Under the pieces are notes generated by a model. The model saw only the letters and a list, made by a program, of their open reading frames with translations, ran no database searches and was not told the DNA's origin. Below, one piece after another: positions 23,953 to 32,822 of a stretch of 64,000 bases of DNA. How positions within the stretch are numbered: the first letter of the stretch is position 1; each line of letters opens with the position of its first letter. The position numbers and the translations under genes are program-made. The DNA is taken from NCBI GenBank assembly GCA_030625885.1, contig DAOUPZ010000006.1:61636-125635 (forward strand), given 5' to 3'. The DNA is from Clostridia bacterium. GTDB taxonomy: Bacteria > Bacillota > DAOUPZ01.

Positions 23953-25062
23953 TTATGTATGAAGAATGAAACTAAATAATTCTTCGCGACTATGAATATC
24001 AATTTTTCTAAGAATGTTTTTAACATGAGTTCGAACCGTTTCTTCATCAATATATAAACGTTCTCCAATTTCCTGATTACTGATTCCCTCTAAAACATGG
24101 GCTAACACTTCTTTTTGACGGGGGGTGAGGGAATATGTTGTAGATAAGGAATTCAGAATTTTTTCTTTAGGGGTACTTATAGGTTCTATAGATACTAAAA
24201 ACTTAGTTTTACTCATGGGTTCTTTATCATTATACAAAACTTTTCCTTTTATTTCAAATCGATTTTTTCCTTCAACTGTTATCATATTAAATTTGAATTG
24301 TTTTTTATCTTTTATATATTTTTTATGTATGATTTCATTTTTTATAAAGGAGCATTTTTCTAATATTTTCTCCTCCAACATTGGATAATCATTGTAAATT
24401 TTTAATACTTTCTGATTGGTAAAAGCAGGGAAAATATACCAATCCAATACGAGTATTCCCGTATTAACTTCATTTAAACTTTCAATGAACCATTTTTTTT
24501 CTTCTAAACATTGCTGATAAACACAATAACTATTCAGTGTTGCTTCTAGAAAAGGGAGAATACATTTTGCAAGCCAAGTTTCTTTAGCGGAAAAATCTTT
24601 TTCGCCTTTAGAACGAAAAAAGCGAATCGTAAAAAACTTATTATCGATTTGCGGTGTCTTAATGATAAGAACATAATAAAAATCGTTCGGTTTAAGGAAA
24701 TCATAATAAAATTTACTTTTTACAAGTTGTACATAGTCCATAAAATCAGTGCTTTTTATAACAACTGAATTTGTTTTTTTAGCTAATGGAAAAAAGTAAG
24801 GATCTAAACGATGATGCTTTTCATGATATTCTTGAGCGGGTATATCATTTTCTTCGAAGGGAACACGGTTATTAATCATATTTGTTTCATTACAATAATA
24901 ATTAATGTCAAAAAAGATAGCTTTGCAAGGTAATAATTTAGGCATTAAAGCCATAAACGATTTTCTTAGTTCTAATACATCTTGGGTATTAACCATATCT
25001 AAAATGATTTTGTTAAATATATTTTGTTCTTCTTCTGTTAAAGAAAGATTTTCTTGTCTCAT
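23953..25062 (-). CDS. LuxR-family transcriptional regulator
   Basis: Protein of 369 residues. The C-terminal 65 residues form a LuxR/NarL helix-turn-helix (SLTPRQKEVLAHVLEGISNQEIGERLYIDEETVRTHVKNILRKI). The N-terminal 290 residues show no response-regulator receiver or AAA domain and probably bind a ligand. The gene lies 25 bases after an NhaC-family antiporter on the same strand, so the two form an operon, and a good ribosome-binding site (CAGGAGTGATGAT) precedes it. A role in controlling the antiporter/deacylase locus is inferred from position. Confidence 0.85.
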   Translation of the reverse strand: MRQENLSLTEEEQNIFNKIILDMVNTQDVLELRKSFMALMPKLLPCKAIFFDINYYCNETNMINNRVPFEENDIPAQEYHEKHHRLDPYFFPLAKKTNSVVIKSTDFMDYVQLVKSKFYYDFLKPNDFYYVLIIKTPQIDNKFFTIRFFRSKGEKDFSAKETWLAKCILPFLEATLNSYCVYQQCLEEKKWFIESLNEVNTGILVLDWYIFPAFTNQKVLKIYNDYPMLEEKILEKCSFIKNEIIHKKYIKDKKQFKFNMITVEGKNRFEIKGKVLYNDKEPMSKTKFLVSIEPISTPKEKILNSLSTTYSLTPRQKEVLAHVLEGISNQEIGERLYIDEETVRTHVKNILRKIDIHSREELFSFILHT

Positions 25063-25087
25063 ATCATCACTCCTGGTATTAAAAAAA

Positions 25088-26506
25088 CTACATTATAAAA
25101 CCGGCAACTAAATAGGCAATGATCGTAATGATTGCTGATAACAATACGAAAGGGAGTTGAGTTAAAGCTTGATCCATCGGTTCAATTTCGGAGGCACGTG
25201 AAGAAAGAATTAAGGCATCTGAGAAGAAGCAGGATTGACTGCCAAAAGCTGCACCAGAGAACACTGCACCAGCAGTTAAATATATGTTTGCATCAACTGC
25301 TTGTGCTAAAGGAATAGCAATGGGAAGAATAATGGCGGATAGCCCCCAGAAAGATCCGGTGAAAAATGCACATGCGCCCATGATGATAAAGGTTACTACA
25401 GGGATAAGGCTACTATGCATAATGGGTTCTAAGATTTGAATAACATTTGGTGCTAATTGTAAATTATCATATGCATTTTTAAATACGAATGATATGACAA
25501 CTAAAGTTATTTCAAGTAACATACTTCTAAATCCCTCAAATGTGGTATCAGCAAAAATATTAAAATTCATTATATTTTGATATCTGTATAGAAAATAGCA
25601 TGACACAATGGCGGCTAAGAGGCCTTTAACTATATCTATGTTTGTAAGTGCTGATACTATAATTAAAAGTAATGAAGGGATAATAAAATTAATAGATTTT
25701 TCTGTGCCTTTTGATGGGTAATTATCCAACGAAGTAGACGATGCTTCTAATATAATTGTTTTATCAATACGTAATTTTGTTGCTTGAGGGAATAACGTAA
25801 TAGATTCAGGGTAAACTTGACCGATCTGTTGGGCGCGATTGAAAGCGCGCTTCATGGGACCAACTAAAGGGATAATTCCCAGAATTGTAAATAAGCTTAC
25901 CAAAATGGTAATCCATGGATAAAAAGCATAAGGAATGTATTGAATATAGTGTGAGTGTGATAAAACGGTGTTACTATTTATAATTTCTTGCTGTTGCAAT
26001 AAGTTACTATAGAAGACAGACCACGTTGAAAAAGGGATAATGATACAAACAGATGCTGCCAAGGAATTTGCTAAATAAGCCAAAAATTCTCGTGGAACAT
26101 TAAATTTGTCAGTAATATTTTTCATAGCAGAAGCAACTGTTAAATTATTTAAATAATCATCCATAAAAACTAAACTTCCTAATATATAAGTGGCAAGAAG
26201 AGATTTTTTTTGATTATTTACATATTTAGTGATTAAGTTTGTTAATCCTTTGAACCCCCCAGATTTTTCAAGCAAGTTATTAAAGCTACCGAACAGCCCC
26301 ATTATTAACACTATCTTAATCAATGTTGTGTCACTAAGTGTTGTATATACGGAATTAATCCATCCATCAATAAAGTACCATTTATCTATTATGATATGAA
26401 TGCTTAAAGAACCTACTAATAGAGGGGATATTATTTTTCGTGTTTTTATAGCTAATATAATAGTTACTAATATTGGGAGATACAGAAAGATTACGTGTTG
26501 TGACAT
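25088..26506 (-). CDS. NhaC-family Na+/H+ antiporter-type transporter
   Basis: Inner-membrane protein of 472 residues with about 11-12 hydrophobic segments. Family motifs: GLFGSFNNLLEKSGGFKGL, LVFMDDYLNNLTVASAMKNITD, FFTGSFWGLSAIILPIAIPLAQAV and the Ser-rich FGSQSCFFSDALILSSRASEIEPMDQALTQLPF. NhaC proteins exchange Na+ for H+; many members of this large subfamily sit beside amidohydrolase or amino-acid genes and may carry organic solutes. It is clearly related to the proteins at 29146-30534 and 56890-58374. It forms an operon with the LuxR-type gene. Confidence 0.87.
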   Translation of the reverse strand: MSQHVIFLYLPILVTIILAIKTRKIISPLLVGSLSIHIIIDKWYFIDGWINSVYTTLSDTTLIKIVLIMGLFGSFNNLLEKSGGFKGLTNLITKYVNNQKKSLLATYILGSLVFMDDYLNNLTVASAMKNITDKFNVPREFLAYLANSLAASVCIIIPFSTWSVFYSNLLQQQEIINSNTVLSHSHYIQYIPYAFYPWITILVSLFTILGIIPLVGPMKRAFNRAQQIGQVYPESITLFPQATKLRIDKTIILEASSTSLDNYPSKGTEKSINFIIPSLLLIIVSALTNIDIVKGLLAAIVSCYFLYRYQNIMNFNIFADTTFEGFRSMLLEITLVVISFVFKNAYDNLQLAPNVIQILEPIMHSSLIPVVTFIIMGACAFFTGSFWGLSAIILPIAIPLAQAVDANIYLTAGAVFSGAAFGSQSCFFSDALILSSRASEIEPMDQALTQLPFVLLSAIITIIAYLVAGFIM

Positions 26507-26659
26507 ACTAATTTTCCTTTCTTAATAAAATACATGAAATATGGTAAGTGTAATATAGTAATGTTTATAGATATATATTTAACCTTAAATATACCCTTAT
26601 AAATATTCATTAAACATAGCTATTCATGTATATAGGTTATACTTTATAGATTACTTATG

Positions 26660-26709
26660 AAAGATGGGGACAAATCATTTGTATCTTGTTGAATGTCCCC
26701 GTTATTGCA
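26660..26709 (+). repeat. Degenerate copy of the GATGGGGACA hairpin repeat
   Basis: AAAGATGGGGACA (26661-26672 region) and TGTCCCC (26694-26700), followed by TTATTGC, match the stem and right shoulder of the repeat at 45767-45867; the loop differs. It lies between the chemoreceptor stop and the NhaC start. Confidence 0.45.
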
Positions 26710-26801
26710 TTCATTATTTAACAAACCAGATGATATAAATTCTTTATTGCATAATATATAGTATTTTATGGGGTTATTAATATTAATAAATCTTTTTTTG
26801 T

Positions 26802-28967
26802 TTAATCTAAGACGTTGAATTTTTTTACTAAATTTTGAAGAGCAATTGCTTGTTCTTGCAGTTTATCAGTCATAACAGATATACTTTCTGTTGTTGCCAT
26901 TTGTTCTTCCATTGAAGCAGATACTTCTTCTGTTGAGGCAGCAGATTCCTCAGAAATTGCAGCCATATTTTCAATTAAATAAATCACGTTCTCTTTATTA
27001 ACGTTAATGCTTTCTACATTTTTAGCTACATTTTCAATTAAATTAATGGTACTATCTATTGCTTCACCAATATTTGCATATGATTTTTCTGTACCTGAAA
27101 GTGCTTCGTTAACTTCATTGACAATTGAGCCGGCAGAATCCATATCATTTTTGGTATTGACTACCTGAATCTGAATTTCTTTTATTAAGCTGCCAATTTC
27201 ATTTGTAGAAAGGGAAGTTTGTTCAGCTAGTTTACGGATTTCTTCTGCCACTACAGAAAACCCCTTACCTGTTTCGCCAGCCCTCGCTGCTTCAATAGCT
27301 GCATTAAGTGCCAAAAGATTAGTTTGTTCTGCTATTGATTGAATCGTATAAACGATCTGATTTATTGATTCTGAGTTTTGTGATAAGGTATCAATACTTG
27401 CTCTAACTTTTAGTGAAACGTCATTATTTTCTTTGATCTTTTTTCCAAGTTCATTTAGAACAACAAGCCCTTTGTTGTTAACCTGATTTGTTTCATTAGC
27501 ATAATGCTTTAATTGTTCAGAACTATTTACTGCTGATTTTATTTCCATGGATAAATCTTTTAATTTGTTAAGTCCTTCCTGTGCTTCCTTAGCTTGTTCG
27601 GAAGCACCTTGAGCTAGTTGTTCTGTTACTTTGGCAACTTCATTATTGGTACTGACAGATTCATTTATTGCTGTAGCTAGATTTTGTGAGTAATTAGTTA
27701 ATTGTTTGGCGCTATAAACTATGGTGACTACAATGTCTTTAAGAATTTTTTGCATTTTGGCTACAGCTTTTGCCATTGTTCCTGTCTCGTCATTATTTTT
27801 AAATATATTTTCCAGATCTTTATCCTCAACAAGGTCTAAATCAGCTGTTTTCTTAATTGCCTTTGTAATCTGTATAACGGGATGAGAAATCTTACGTCCA
27901 ATAAAAAAGGCAATTATCCCCACTAATACAATGCTGCCCATAATTACATAGATAAGGGAAAATTTGAGATTTGTCATTGGCTTGAATATTTCTAATCTGG
28001 GTACAGTTAGTAAAAGAGTTTGTCCATTGGAAAGAGTGGTATAGGTAATTATTTTATTTTTATTATTTGAATTGATAGCTGTAATTCCAGAGTGATTATT
28101 TTTTATTTCTTCAACAATATATTCTAATCCACCATTTTCTATGGTTTTGATGTTATCGTTTTTACCAAAAAAAGGATGAGTTATGAAATAACCATTCTTA
28201 TCAATAAGAGCAGCGTATCCTGTATCATATACACGCATATTGTTTACTATATTAATAATATCATCATAAGCAATATCAATACCAGCAACACCAACTACTG
28301 TACCACCAATATAAATAGGTGTGGTATAAGAAATCATCATTACATCAATATATGTGTCTAAATATAAATCACTCCATATTCCTTTACCCGTACTTTCCGT
28401 ATCAAAGTACCAGGTAAAATATTCGTTATCAGGGTTAAAATCACTAATATAAGCCAATTCCTGTTTAGTGTAATTTCCATTTTGCTCGGTATCAGAATAC
28501 CAGCTACCGTAAATATTATTATTTTCTTTAAGTGATGGTGTAAATGTAGGGTTTATTTCTAAATAGGCTCCGCATATACCTTCTGTTGTTTTGGTAAACT
28601 GTTCAACAAGTGGTTCAATTATTTCATTTTGGTATACACTTATATAATTCTTATCATTACTTAATTTTTCTATATCCAGTGTACTAGATATTGCTGCGGC
28701 AATACCATTAACAGCAGTTTCTATACATTTTGTTTTCTGGCAAAATTCATTACCGTAATTTTTTGTCATAAAGAGGATCTTTTCATTAGCTTCACTTTCA
28801 ATTACTTTACTGCTTTTTATTATGCTTATGCTACCTATAATTAGAGCTACAGCAGTTACGCAAATAATAATAGAAAGCAATATCTTTATATTTATACTGA
28901 TTTTTTTAACATTATTTAACCTATTAAGATGTATTTTTTTTTTAGTGTTAGTAGTTTTTGTTAACAA
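26802..28967 (-). CDS. Methyl-accepting chemotaxis protein with Cache sensor
   Basis: Chemoreceptor of 721 residues. Order: N-terminal membrane segment (about 23-50, [20 protein letters not shown]), an extracytoplasmic double-Cache-type sensor (about 55-330, with [42 protein letters not shown] and [12 protein letters not shown]), a second membrane segment (about 340-362), HAMP (about 363-420), and the signalling hairpin with the conserved tip [41 protein letters not shown]. Cache domains of this type usually bind amino acids or organic acids. Its place between two NhaC genes and near an acyl-D-amino-acid deacylase suggests it senses their substrate (inference). The start is TTG after GAGGTG. 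Confidence 0.92.
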   Translation of the reverse strand: MLTKTTNTKKKIHLNRLNNVKKISINIKILLSIIICVTAVALIIGSISIIKSSKVIESEANEKILFMTKNYGNEFCQKTKCIETAVNGIAAAISSTLDIEKLSNDKNYISVYQNEIIEPLVEQFTKTTEGICGAYLEINPTFTPSLKENNNIYGSWYSDTEQNGNYTKQELAYISDFNPDNEYFTWYFDTESTGKGIWSDLYLDTYIDVMMISYTTPIYIGGTVVGVAGIDIAYDDIINIVNNMRVYDTGYAALIDKNGYFITHPFFGKNDNIKTIENGGLEYIVEEIKNNHSGITAINSNNKNKIITYTTLSNGQTLLLTVPRLEIFKPMTNLKFSLIYVIMGSIVLVGIIAFFIGRKISHPVIQITKAIKKTADLDLVEDKDLENIFKNNDETGTMAKAVAKMQKILKDIVVTIVYSAKQLTNYSQNLATAINESVSTNNEVAKVTEQLAQGASEQAKEAQEGLNKLKDLSMEIKSAVNSSEQLKHYANETNQVNNKGLVVLNELGKKIKENNDVSLKVRASIDTLSQNSESINQIVYTIQSIAEQTNLLALNAAIEAARAGETGKGFSVVAEEIRKLAEQTSLSTNEIGSLIKEIQIQVVNTKNDMDSAGSIVNEVNEALSGTEKSYANIGEAIDSTINLIENVAKNVESINVNKENVIYLIENMAAISEESAASTEEVSASMEEQMATTESISVMTDKLQEQAIALQNLVKKFNVLD

Positions 28968-29084
28968 TTGGTATACACCTCGCCTAAAGATTAGTGGAAC
29001 TAAAAAATGTCTTATTATATTAAACGATAATATTGATGAGAAAAACTACAGGTAGTGGTTTATTTGCCAATTATTATATTAAAG

Positions 29085-29117
29085 CAAAAGCCCAAAAAGG
29101 GGGAGGGCTTTTGTTTT
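29085..29117 (-). terminator. Terminator after the nhaC gene (minus strand)
   Basis: CAAAAGCCC and GGGCTTTTG pair around an 11-base loop between the chemoreceptor start and the antiporter stop. On the minus strand it separates the deacylase-nhaC transcript from the chemoreceptor. Confidence 0.7.
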
Positions 29118-29145
29118 AATAATGTTATATTGACTGAGGTATTAT

Positions 29146-30534
29146 TTATACGATGTAGCCTAGAATAACGTAACCAATAAAAGTGATACATGCTGCTATT
29201 GTTGCATATGGAATTTGGGTAAGTGCATGTTCCATAGGAGGGATTTCACTGGAGCGAGCCGTTAATACGGTTGCATCAGCATAGAAGCAGGCATGGCTTC
29301 CAAAAGCAGCACCAGAAAATATAGCACCTGCTGCTAGTAAAACATTAACATCCATTGCTTGGGCTAATGGGATTACGATTGGGACAGCTATGGCAGCCAG
29401 CCCCCAGAACGTTCCCGTGCAGAAGGCAATACATGCTACAGATGCAAAGGAAATTGCTGCTACCAGGTGTGCACTCATTAAAGGTTTAATCGTTTCTATG
29501 ACAAAAGGAGTTAATCCTAACGCATCGTTTACGTTTTTGAAAATAAAAGAAACGACAACAATACCAAGTGGCATTATCATACTTTCAAGACCGCGCCAGC
29601 AAGTTTCCATAAAGTCATCGAAAGACATGAGCTTTCTTACTGTGTAAAGAATTAGGCAAGTAACCAATGCTACAAGAACACCTTTTAATAAATCAATTCC
29701 AGTAAGAATAGTTACTGCAATTAATACAATAATTGGAATAAGGAAGTTTGAAACCTGTGGTTCAGAATTTGATATTTCTTTACTTGCGGCTACTTCAGTA
29801 TTACTTTCTTGAGTGTTTAAAAATTTATTATCAGCGGTGGGGGGGAATACCTGTCCAGTTTGTTTAACCCTATCCCATGCTTTTTTCATTGGACCAATTT
29901 TTGGGATAATACCTAAAATTACAAATGGGACTAAAATAGCGGCTGCCCAACCATATAATGCGAAAGGAATAGTATGGATGTAAGCGGTCATACCGCTGCC
30001 ATTAATTGTAACACCTTCCTTTTCTAACAATCCGGCAAAGAATACAGCCCATGTAGAAAATGGGAGTAATATACATACAGGAGCTGCAGTGGAGTTAATG
30101 ACATATGCAAGCATTTCCCGTGGAATTTTATGGTTATCGGTAATTTTTTTCATTGCTGTACCTACAGTAAGGGCATTTAAGTAATCATCAATAAAAATAG
30201 CTAAACCCATAATCCAAGCCAAAATCAGAGATTTTTTTTGAGTATTGGCATATTTTAAGGCAAAATTAGTGAAGCCCAAGGCACCGCCTGACTTTTCAAG
30301 TACAGCAATTAAGCTGCCAAATAGACCACATACCAAAATAATCCAAGCAATTGTGGGGTCAACCATAACAGATAAAGCAGAATTCAACCACTCCGTAAAG
30401 AAGTTGGTTTTTGCAACAATAATGTAACCTACTATTGAGCCGATAAGCATGGGTTCAAAAGCTTTTCTTGTTTTGAAAGCAATAATTAAAACAGTAAGGG
30501 CAGGAATTAAACTTATAATACCGTAATGCTCCAT
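29146..30534 (-). CDS. NhaC-family Na+/H+ antiporter-type transporter
   Basis: Membrane protein of 462 residues, paralogue of 25088-26506: LFGSLIAVLEKSGGALGFTN, LAIFIDDYLNALTVGTAMKKITDN, FCTGTFWGLAAIAVPIVIPLAQAM, FGSHACFYADATVLTARSSEIPPMEHALTQIP. About 11-12 hydrophobic segments. It starts 25 bases after the deacylase stop with AAAGGAG before the ATG, so the two are one operon. The coupling suggests that it imports the deacylase substrate or exports a product, or keeps ion balance during uptake; which solute it carries cannot be told from sequence. Confidence 0.88.
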   Translation of the reverse strand: MEHYGIISLIPALTVLIIAFKTRKAFEPMLIGSIVGYIIVAKTNFFTEWLNSALSVMVDPTIAWIILVCGLFGSLIAVLEKSGGALGFTNFALKYANTQKKSLILAWIMGLAIFIDDYLNALTVGTAMKKITDNHKIPREMLAYVINSTAAPVCILLPFSTWAVFFAGLLEKEGVTINGSGMTAYIHTIPFALYGWAAAILVPFVILGIIPKIGPMKKAWDRVKQTGQVFPPTADNKFLNTQESNTEVAASKEISNSEPQVSNFLIPIIVLIAVTILTGIDLLKGVLVALVTCLILYTVRKLMSFDDFMETCWRGLESMIMPLGIVVVSFIFKNVNDALGLTPFVIETIKPLMSAHLVAAISFASVACIAFCTGTFWGLAAIAVPIVIPLAQAMDVNVLLAAGAIFSGAAFGSHACFYADATVLTARSSEIPPMEHALTQIPYATIAACITFIGYVILGYIV

Positions 30535-30559
30535 AATAAGATCTCCTTTCTATAATGCA

Positions 30560-31966
30560 CTAATGTGTCCAGATTTTATTTTCTTCTCTTAATACCTTGC
30601 CAGGCCGTCTGTCAGCCATTACTTTTTCGTTTTCAACAACAGCTGTACCATTAACAAACACATATTCTATTCCTTCCGGCAAAGCATCTGCTTCTCCGAT
30701 GCCGCTGTAATCCGCTTTGTCAATAACACGGTTCGGATCAAAAATAACAATATCAGCATCTGCACCGGTTCCCAACCATCCCTTATTATCTAAACCCATA
30801 ATTTGTGCTGGTAGAATGGTGGATTTGCGAATTGCTTCCATTAAAGTCAGGGCATTTTGCTCACGAACAACACGTCCCAGGAGTTTTGGGAAAGTACCAA
30901 CATCTTGAGGATGACCATCACCTGGTTTTTTACCTAAACCAGCATCAGTACAAACAACCACAGCAGGATGTTGTATCGCTCTAATGAATTCATGTAGTTT
31001 TCCAACAAAAGCCGTCCCCACTGTTTGGGGAGCGTGTGCTCTTATTTCTTGATAAAGCTCCTCCGTACAATGTTTCCCCGCATGAGGACCACTGCAGATA
31101 ACTAAATCATTCATGCTACACCCGAACCATTCCAGCCATCCCGGGGCAAATACTTCCGAACCGATGAAAGTAGCAAATGCTTCGTAGAGACCACTATCAC
31201 ACATAATCGGGTATCCTTGTTCCCACATCTTATCAATCATGAGGAGCGCCGCATCCATCTGACCATAACCGTATTGATAACCGAGATGAGATATTTGCAA
31301 TTTCACACCGGTTAATTTCACAATTTCCATAAACTCATTCATGTCTTCGGCGAAACGGTTGCAGCCATAGCGGCTATGAACTGGCATCAATTTATCATAT
31401 TTAGAAGCTACTTTAGCTAATGCGATGATCTCTTCTTTGGTTGTAGCAGGGGCATATTCCACTCCCAGAGAGATACCGTAAGCACCTTCCGCTAGAGCTT
31501 GTTCGGCATATTCTGCCATTTGAGCAATTTGTTTTGGTGTTGCTACTGCATTAGGGTCTTTCAATCCCGCTAATTCGCGAAGTTTCCAGGATTGTCCTAC
31601 ACATGTTGCTTGGTTGAGAATATATCCGTTTTGTTCCGTTTTATCGAGAAATTTCTTAATAGGAAATTCTGATATGCCACAGTTCCCCGTTAAGGAAGTG
31701 GTAATGCCTTGTGCAACAGATAATCCACCGGCATAATCACTGCTATCAAGATGGGAATGGATATCAATAAAGCCAGGGCAAACGATTTTATTTGTAGCAT
31801 CAACAACCTGTTTACCATTAATATCTTGACGCGTGACAATCCCAATCTTATCTTTTATTATGCCTACATTAGCGAGAGTTGTCAGTTCGCTTTTGGGGTC
31901 AATAACGGTACCGTTTTTAATTACATAATCATAAATTATATTTTTATTGTTTTGTTTATTATTCAA
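30560..31966 (-). CDS. N-acyl-D-amino-acid deacylase (D-aminoacylase)
   Basis: Zinc amidohydrolase of about 468 residues; it removes the acyl group from N-acyl-D-amino acids (or cleaves related D-residue compounds). Seen: PGFIDIHSHLDSSDYAGGL (metal-binding HxH), the family Cys in TSLTGNCGISEFP, LQISHLGYQYG, VCTDAGLGKKPGDGHPQDVG (catalytic Asp) and the closing beta-sandwich GADADIVIFDPNRVIDKADY. Start: TTG 31966 has AAAGG about 10 bases upstream; ATG 31975 directly abuts that site, and the reading frame stays open to 32071 without a ribosome-binding site. First gene of an operon with nhaC. Confidence 0.9.
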   Translation of the reverse strand: MNNKQNNKNIIYDYVIKNGTVIDPKSELTTLANVGIIKDKIGIVTRQDINGKQVVDATNKIVCPGFIDIHSHLDSSDYAGGLSVAQGITTSLTGNCGISEFPIKKFLDKTEQNGYILNQATCVGQSWKLRELAGLKDPNAVATPKQIAQMAEYAEQALAEGAYGISLGVEYAPATTKEEIIALAKVASKYDKLMPVHSRYGCNRFAEDMNEFMEIVKLTGVKLQISHLGYQYGYGQMDAALLMIDKMWEQGYPIMCDSGLYEAFATFIGSEVFAPGWLEWFGCSMNDLVICSGPHAGKHCTEELYQEIRAHAPQTVGTAFVGKLHEFIRAIQHPAVVVCTDAGLGKKPGDGHPQDVGTFPKLLGRVVREQNALTLMEAIRKSTILPAQIMGLDNKGWLGTGADADIVIFDPNRVIDKADYSGIGEADALPEGIEYVFVNGTAVVENEKVMADRRPGKVLREENKIWTH

Positions 31967-32217
31967 ACTAATCATCCTTTCTATGGAATAAGAAGGTGGA
32001 AAAGAAAGAGAAATAAATTTATTTAACTTTCGTTTTCCACCTAAGATAATACTACTAAACATGATATGCATTAAATAAATAAGGATTTAAAAAGGTTTTG
32101 TTAACAAGGTTTTGTAATGTTATTAACTTAGGTACTTATTAGGTAATACAATTATTAAATACGTCACCATAAGTTTTAGGATGATACTTATGAGATAAAG
32201 TATTAACATGTTATTCA

Positions 32218-32295
32218 TTAAGCTATCTTATTTGGAGAGCGGGCATGTTCAATAACAGATACATTTACTTTTACTTTATTTTTTTTTGGTATCAT
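32218..32295 (-). CDS. 25-residue leader ORF with strong ribosome-binding site
   Basis: ATG at 32295 preceded by a perfect AAAGGAGGTG (32310-32301) at 5-base spacing opens a frame of 25 codons: MIPKKNKVKVNVSVIEHARS then PNKIA and TAA. It is basic, with no membrane segment. It lies between a good promoter (32465-32438) and the deacylase start 250 bases downstream. I do not recognise it; it may be a small regulatory or leader peptide. The strength of the site is the main evidence that it is translated. Confidence 0.5.
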   Translation of the reverse strand: MIPKKNKVKVNVSVIEHARSPNKIA

Positions 32296-32437
32296 TTAAA
32301 CACCTCCTTTTGCTTTTGTTGAATATTATTTATTACAATAATAATTCCAATAATATTTGCGTGAGTATTGTGATAATTAAACAATATGATAAGATTAATA
32401 TTGTTGTTTTTCTCATTATTTCTTCAAATATCTCCAA

Positions 32438-32465
32438 ATTATACTAGTGGTCTGGAAATTAACAA
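32438..32465 (-). promoter_or_regulatory. Putative promoter of the leader ORF-deacylase-nhaC operon
   Basis: On the minus strand TTGTTA (32465-32460) and TATAAT (32443-32438) are 16 bases apart. The predicted start leaves about 135 nt before the leader ORF. Confidence 0.5.
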
Positions 32466-32662
32466 TGCAATTAGTAGGAAGAATAATAAGATATTTAAGA
32501 TATAATAAGAAATGTACAAATTGATAGATAATGTTACAAATATCTATGGGAAGTGTTCAAAAGTTAATCATTAATTTTTGTTTTATATTATTTTTTATTA
32601 AGAAGGTACAACTTAAAGAAAAAATGTTATACAAGTTTTAAGGATAATTGAAATAAATTATA

Positions 32663-32766
32663 AATCCCCATCAAGGGTTAAATAGAATAGTACCATTGCA
32701 AATGATTTCACCCCCATTAGGTAGTTATCATAACGATTTCAAATGAAGTCTCACCCCTATGGGTGA
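32663..32766. promoter_or_regulatory. Three CACCC-type near-palindromes, candidate operators
   Basis: AATCCCCATCAAGGGTTA (32663-32680), TCACCCCCATTAGG (about 32707-32720, degenerate) and TCACCCCTATGGGTGA (32751-32766, 14 of 16 symmetric) are centred about 42-44 bases apart, near four helical turns. They lie 200-300 bases upstream of the deacylase operon promoter and match the pair at 23224-23269. Confidence 0.4.
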
Positions 32767-32769
32767 TGC

Positions 32770-32807
32770 AAAAAAATAAAGAACAGTGCATCAATGCACA
32801 CTGTTCT
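32770..32807 (-). terminator. Terminator of the feo operon (minus strand)
   Basis: AGAACAGTG and CACTGTTCT pair around a 10-base loop just past the feoB stop; on the minus strand a run of T follows. Confidence 0.8.
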
Positions 32808-32822
32808 AAAAAGAATTTATAC

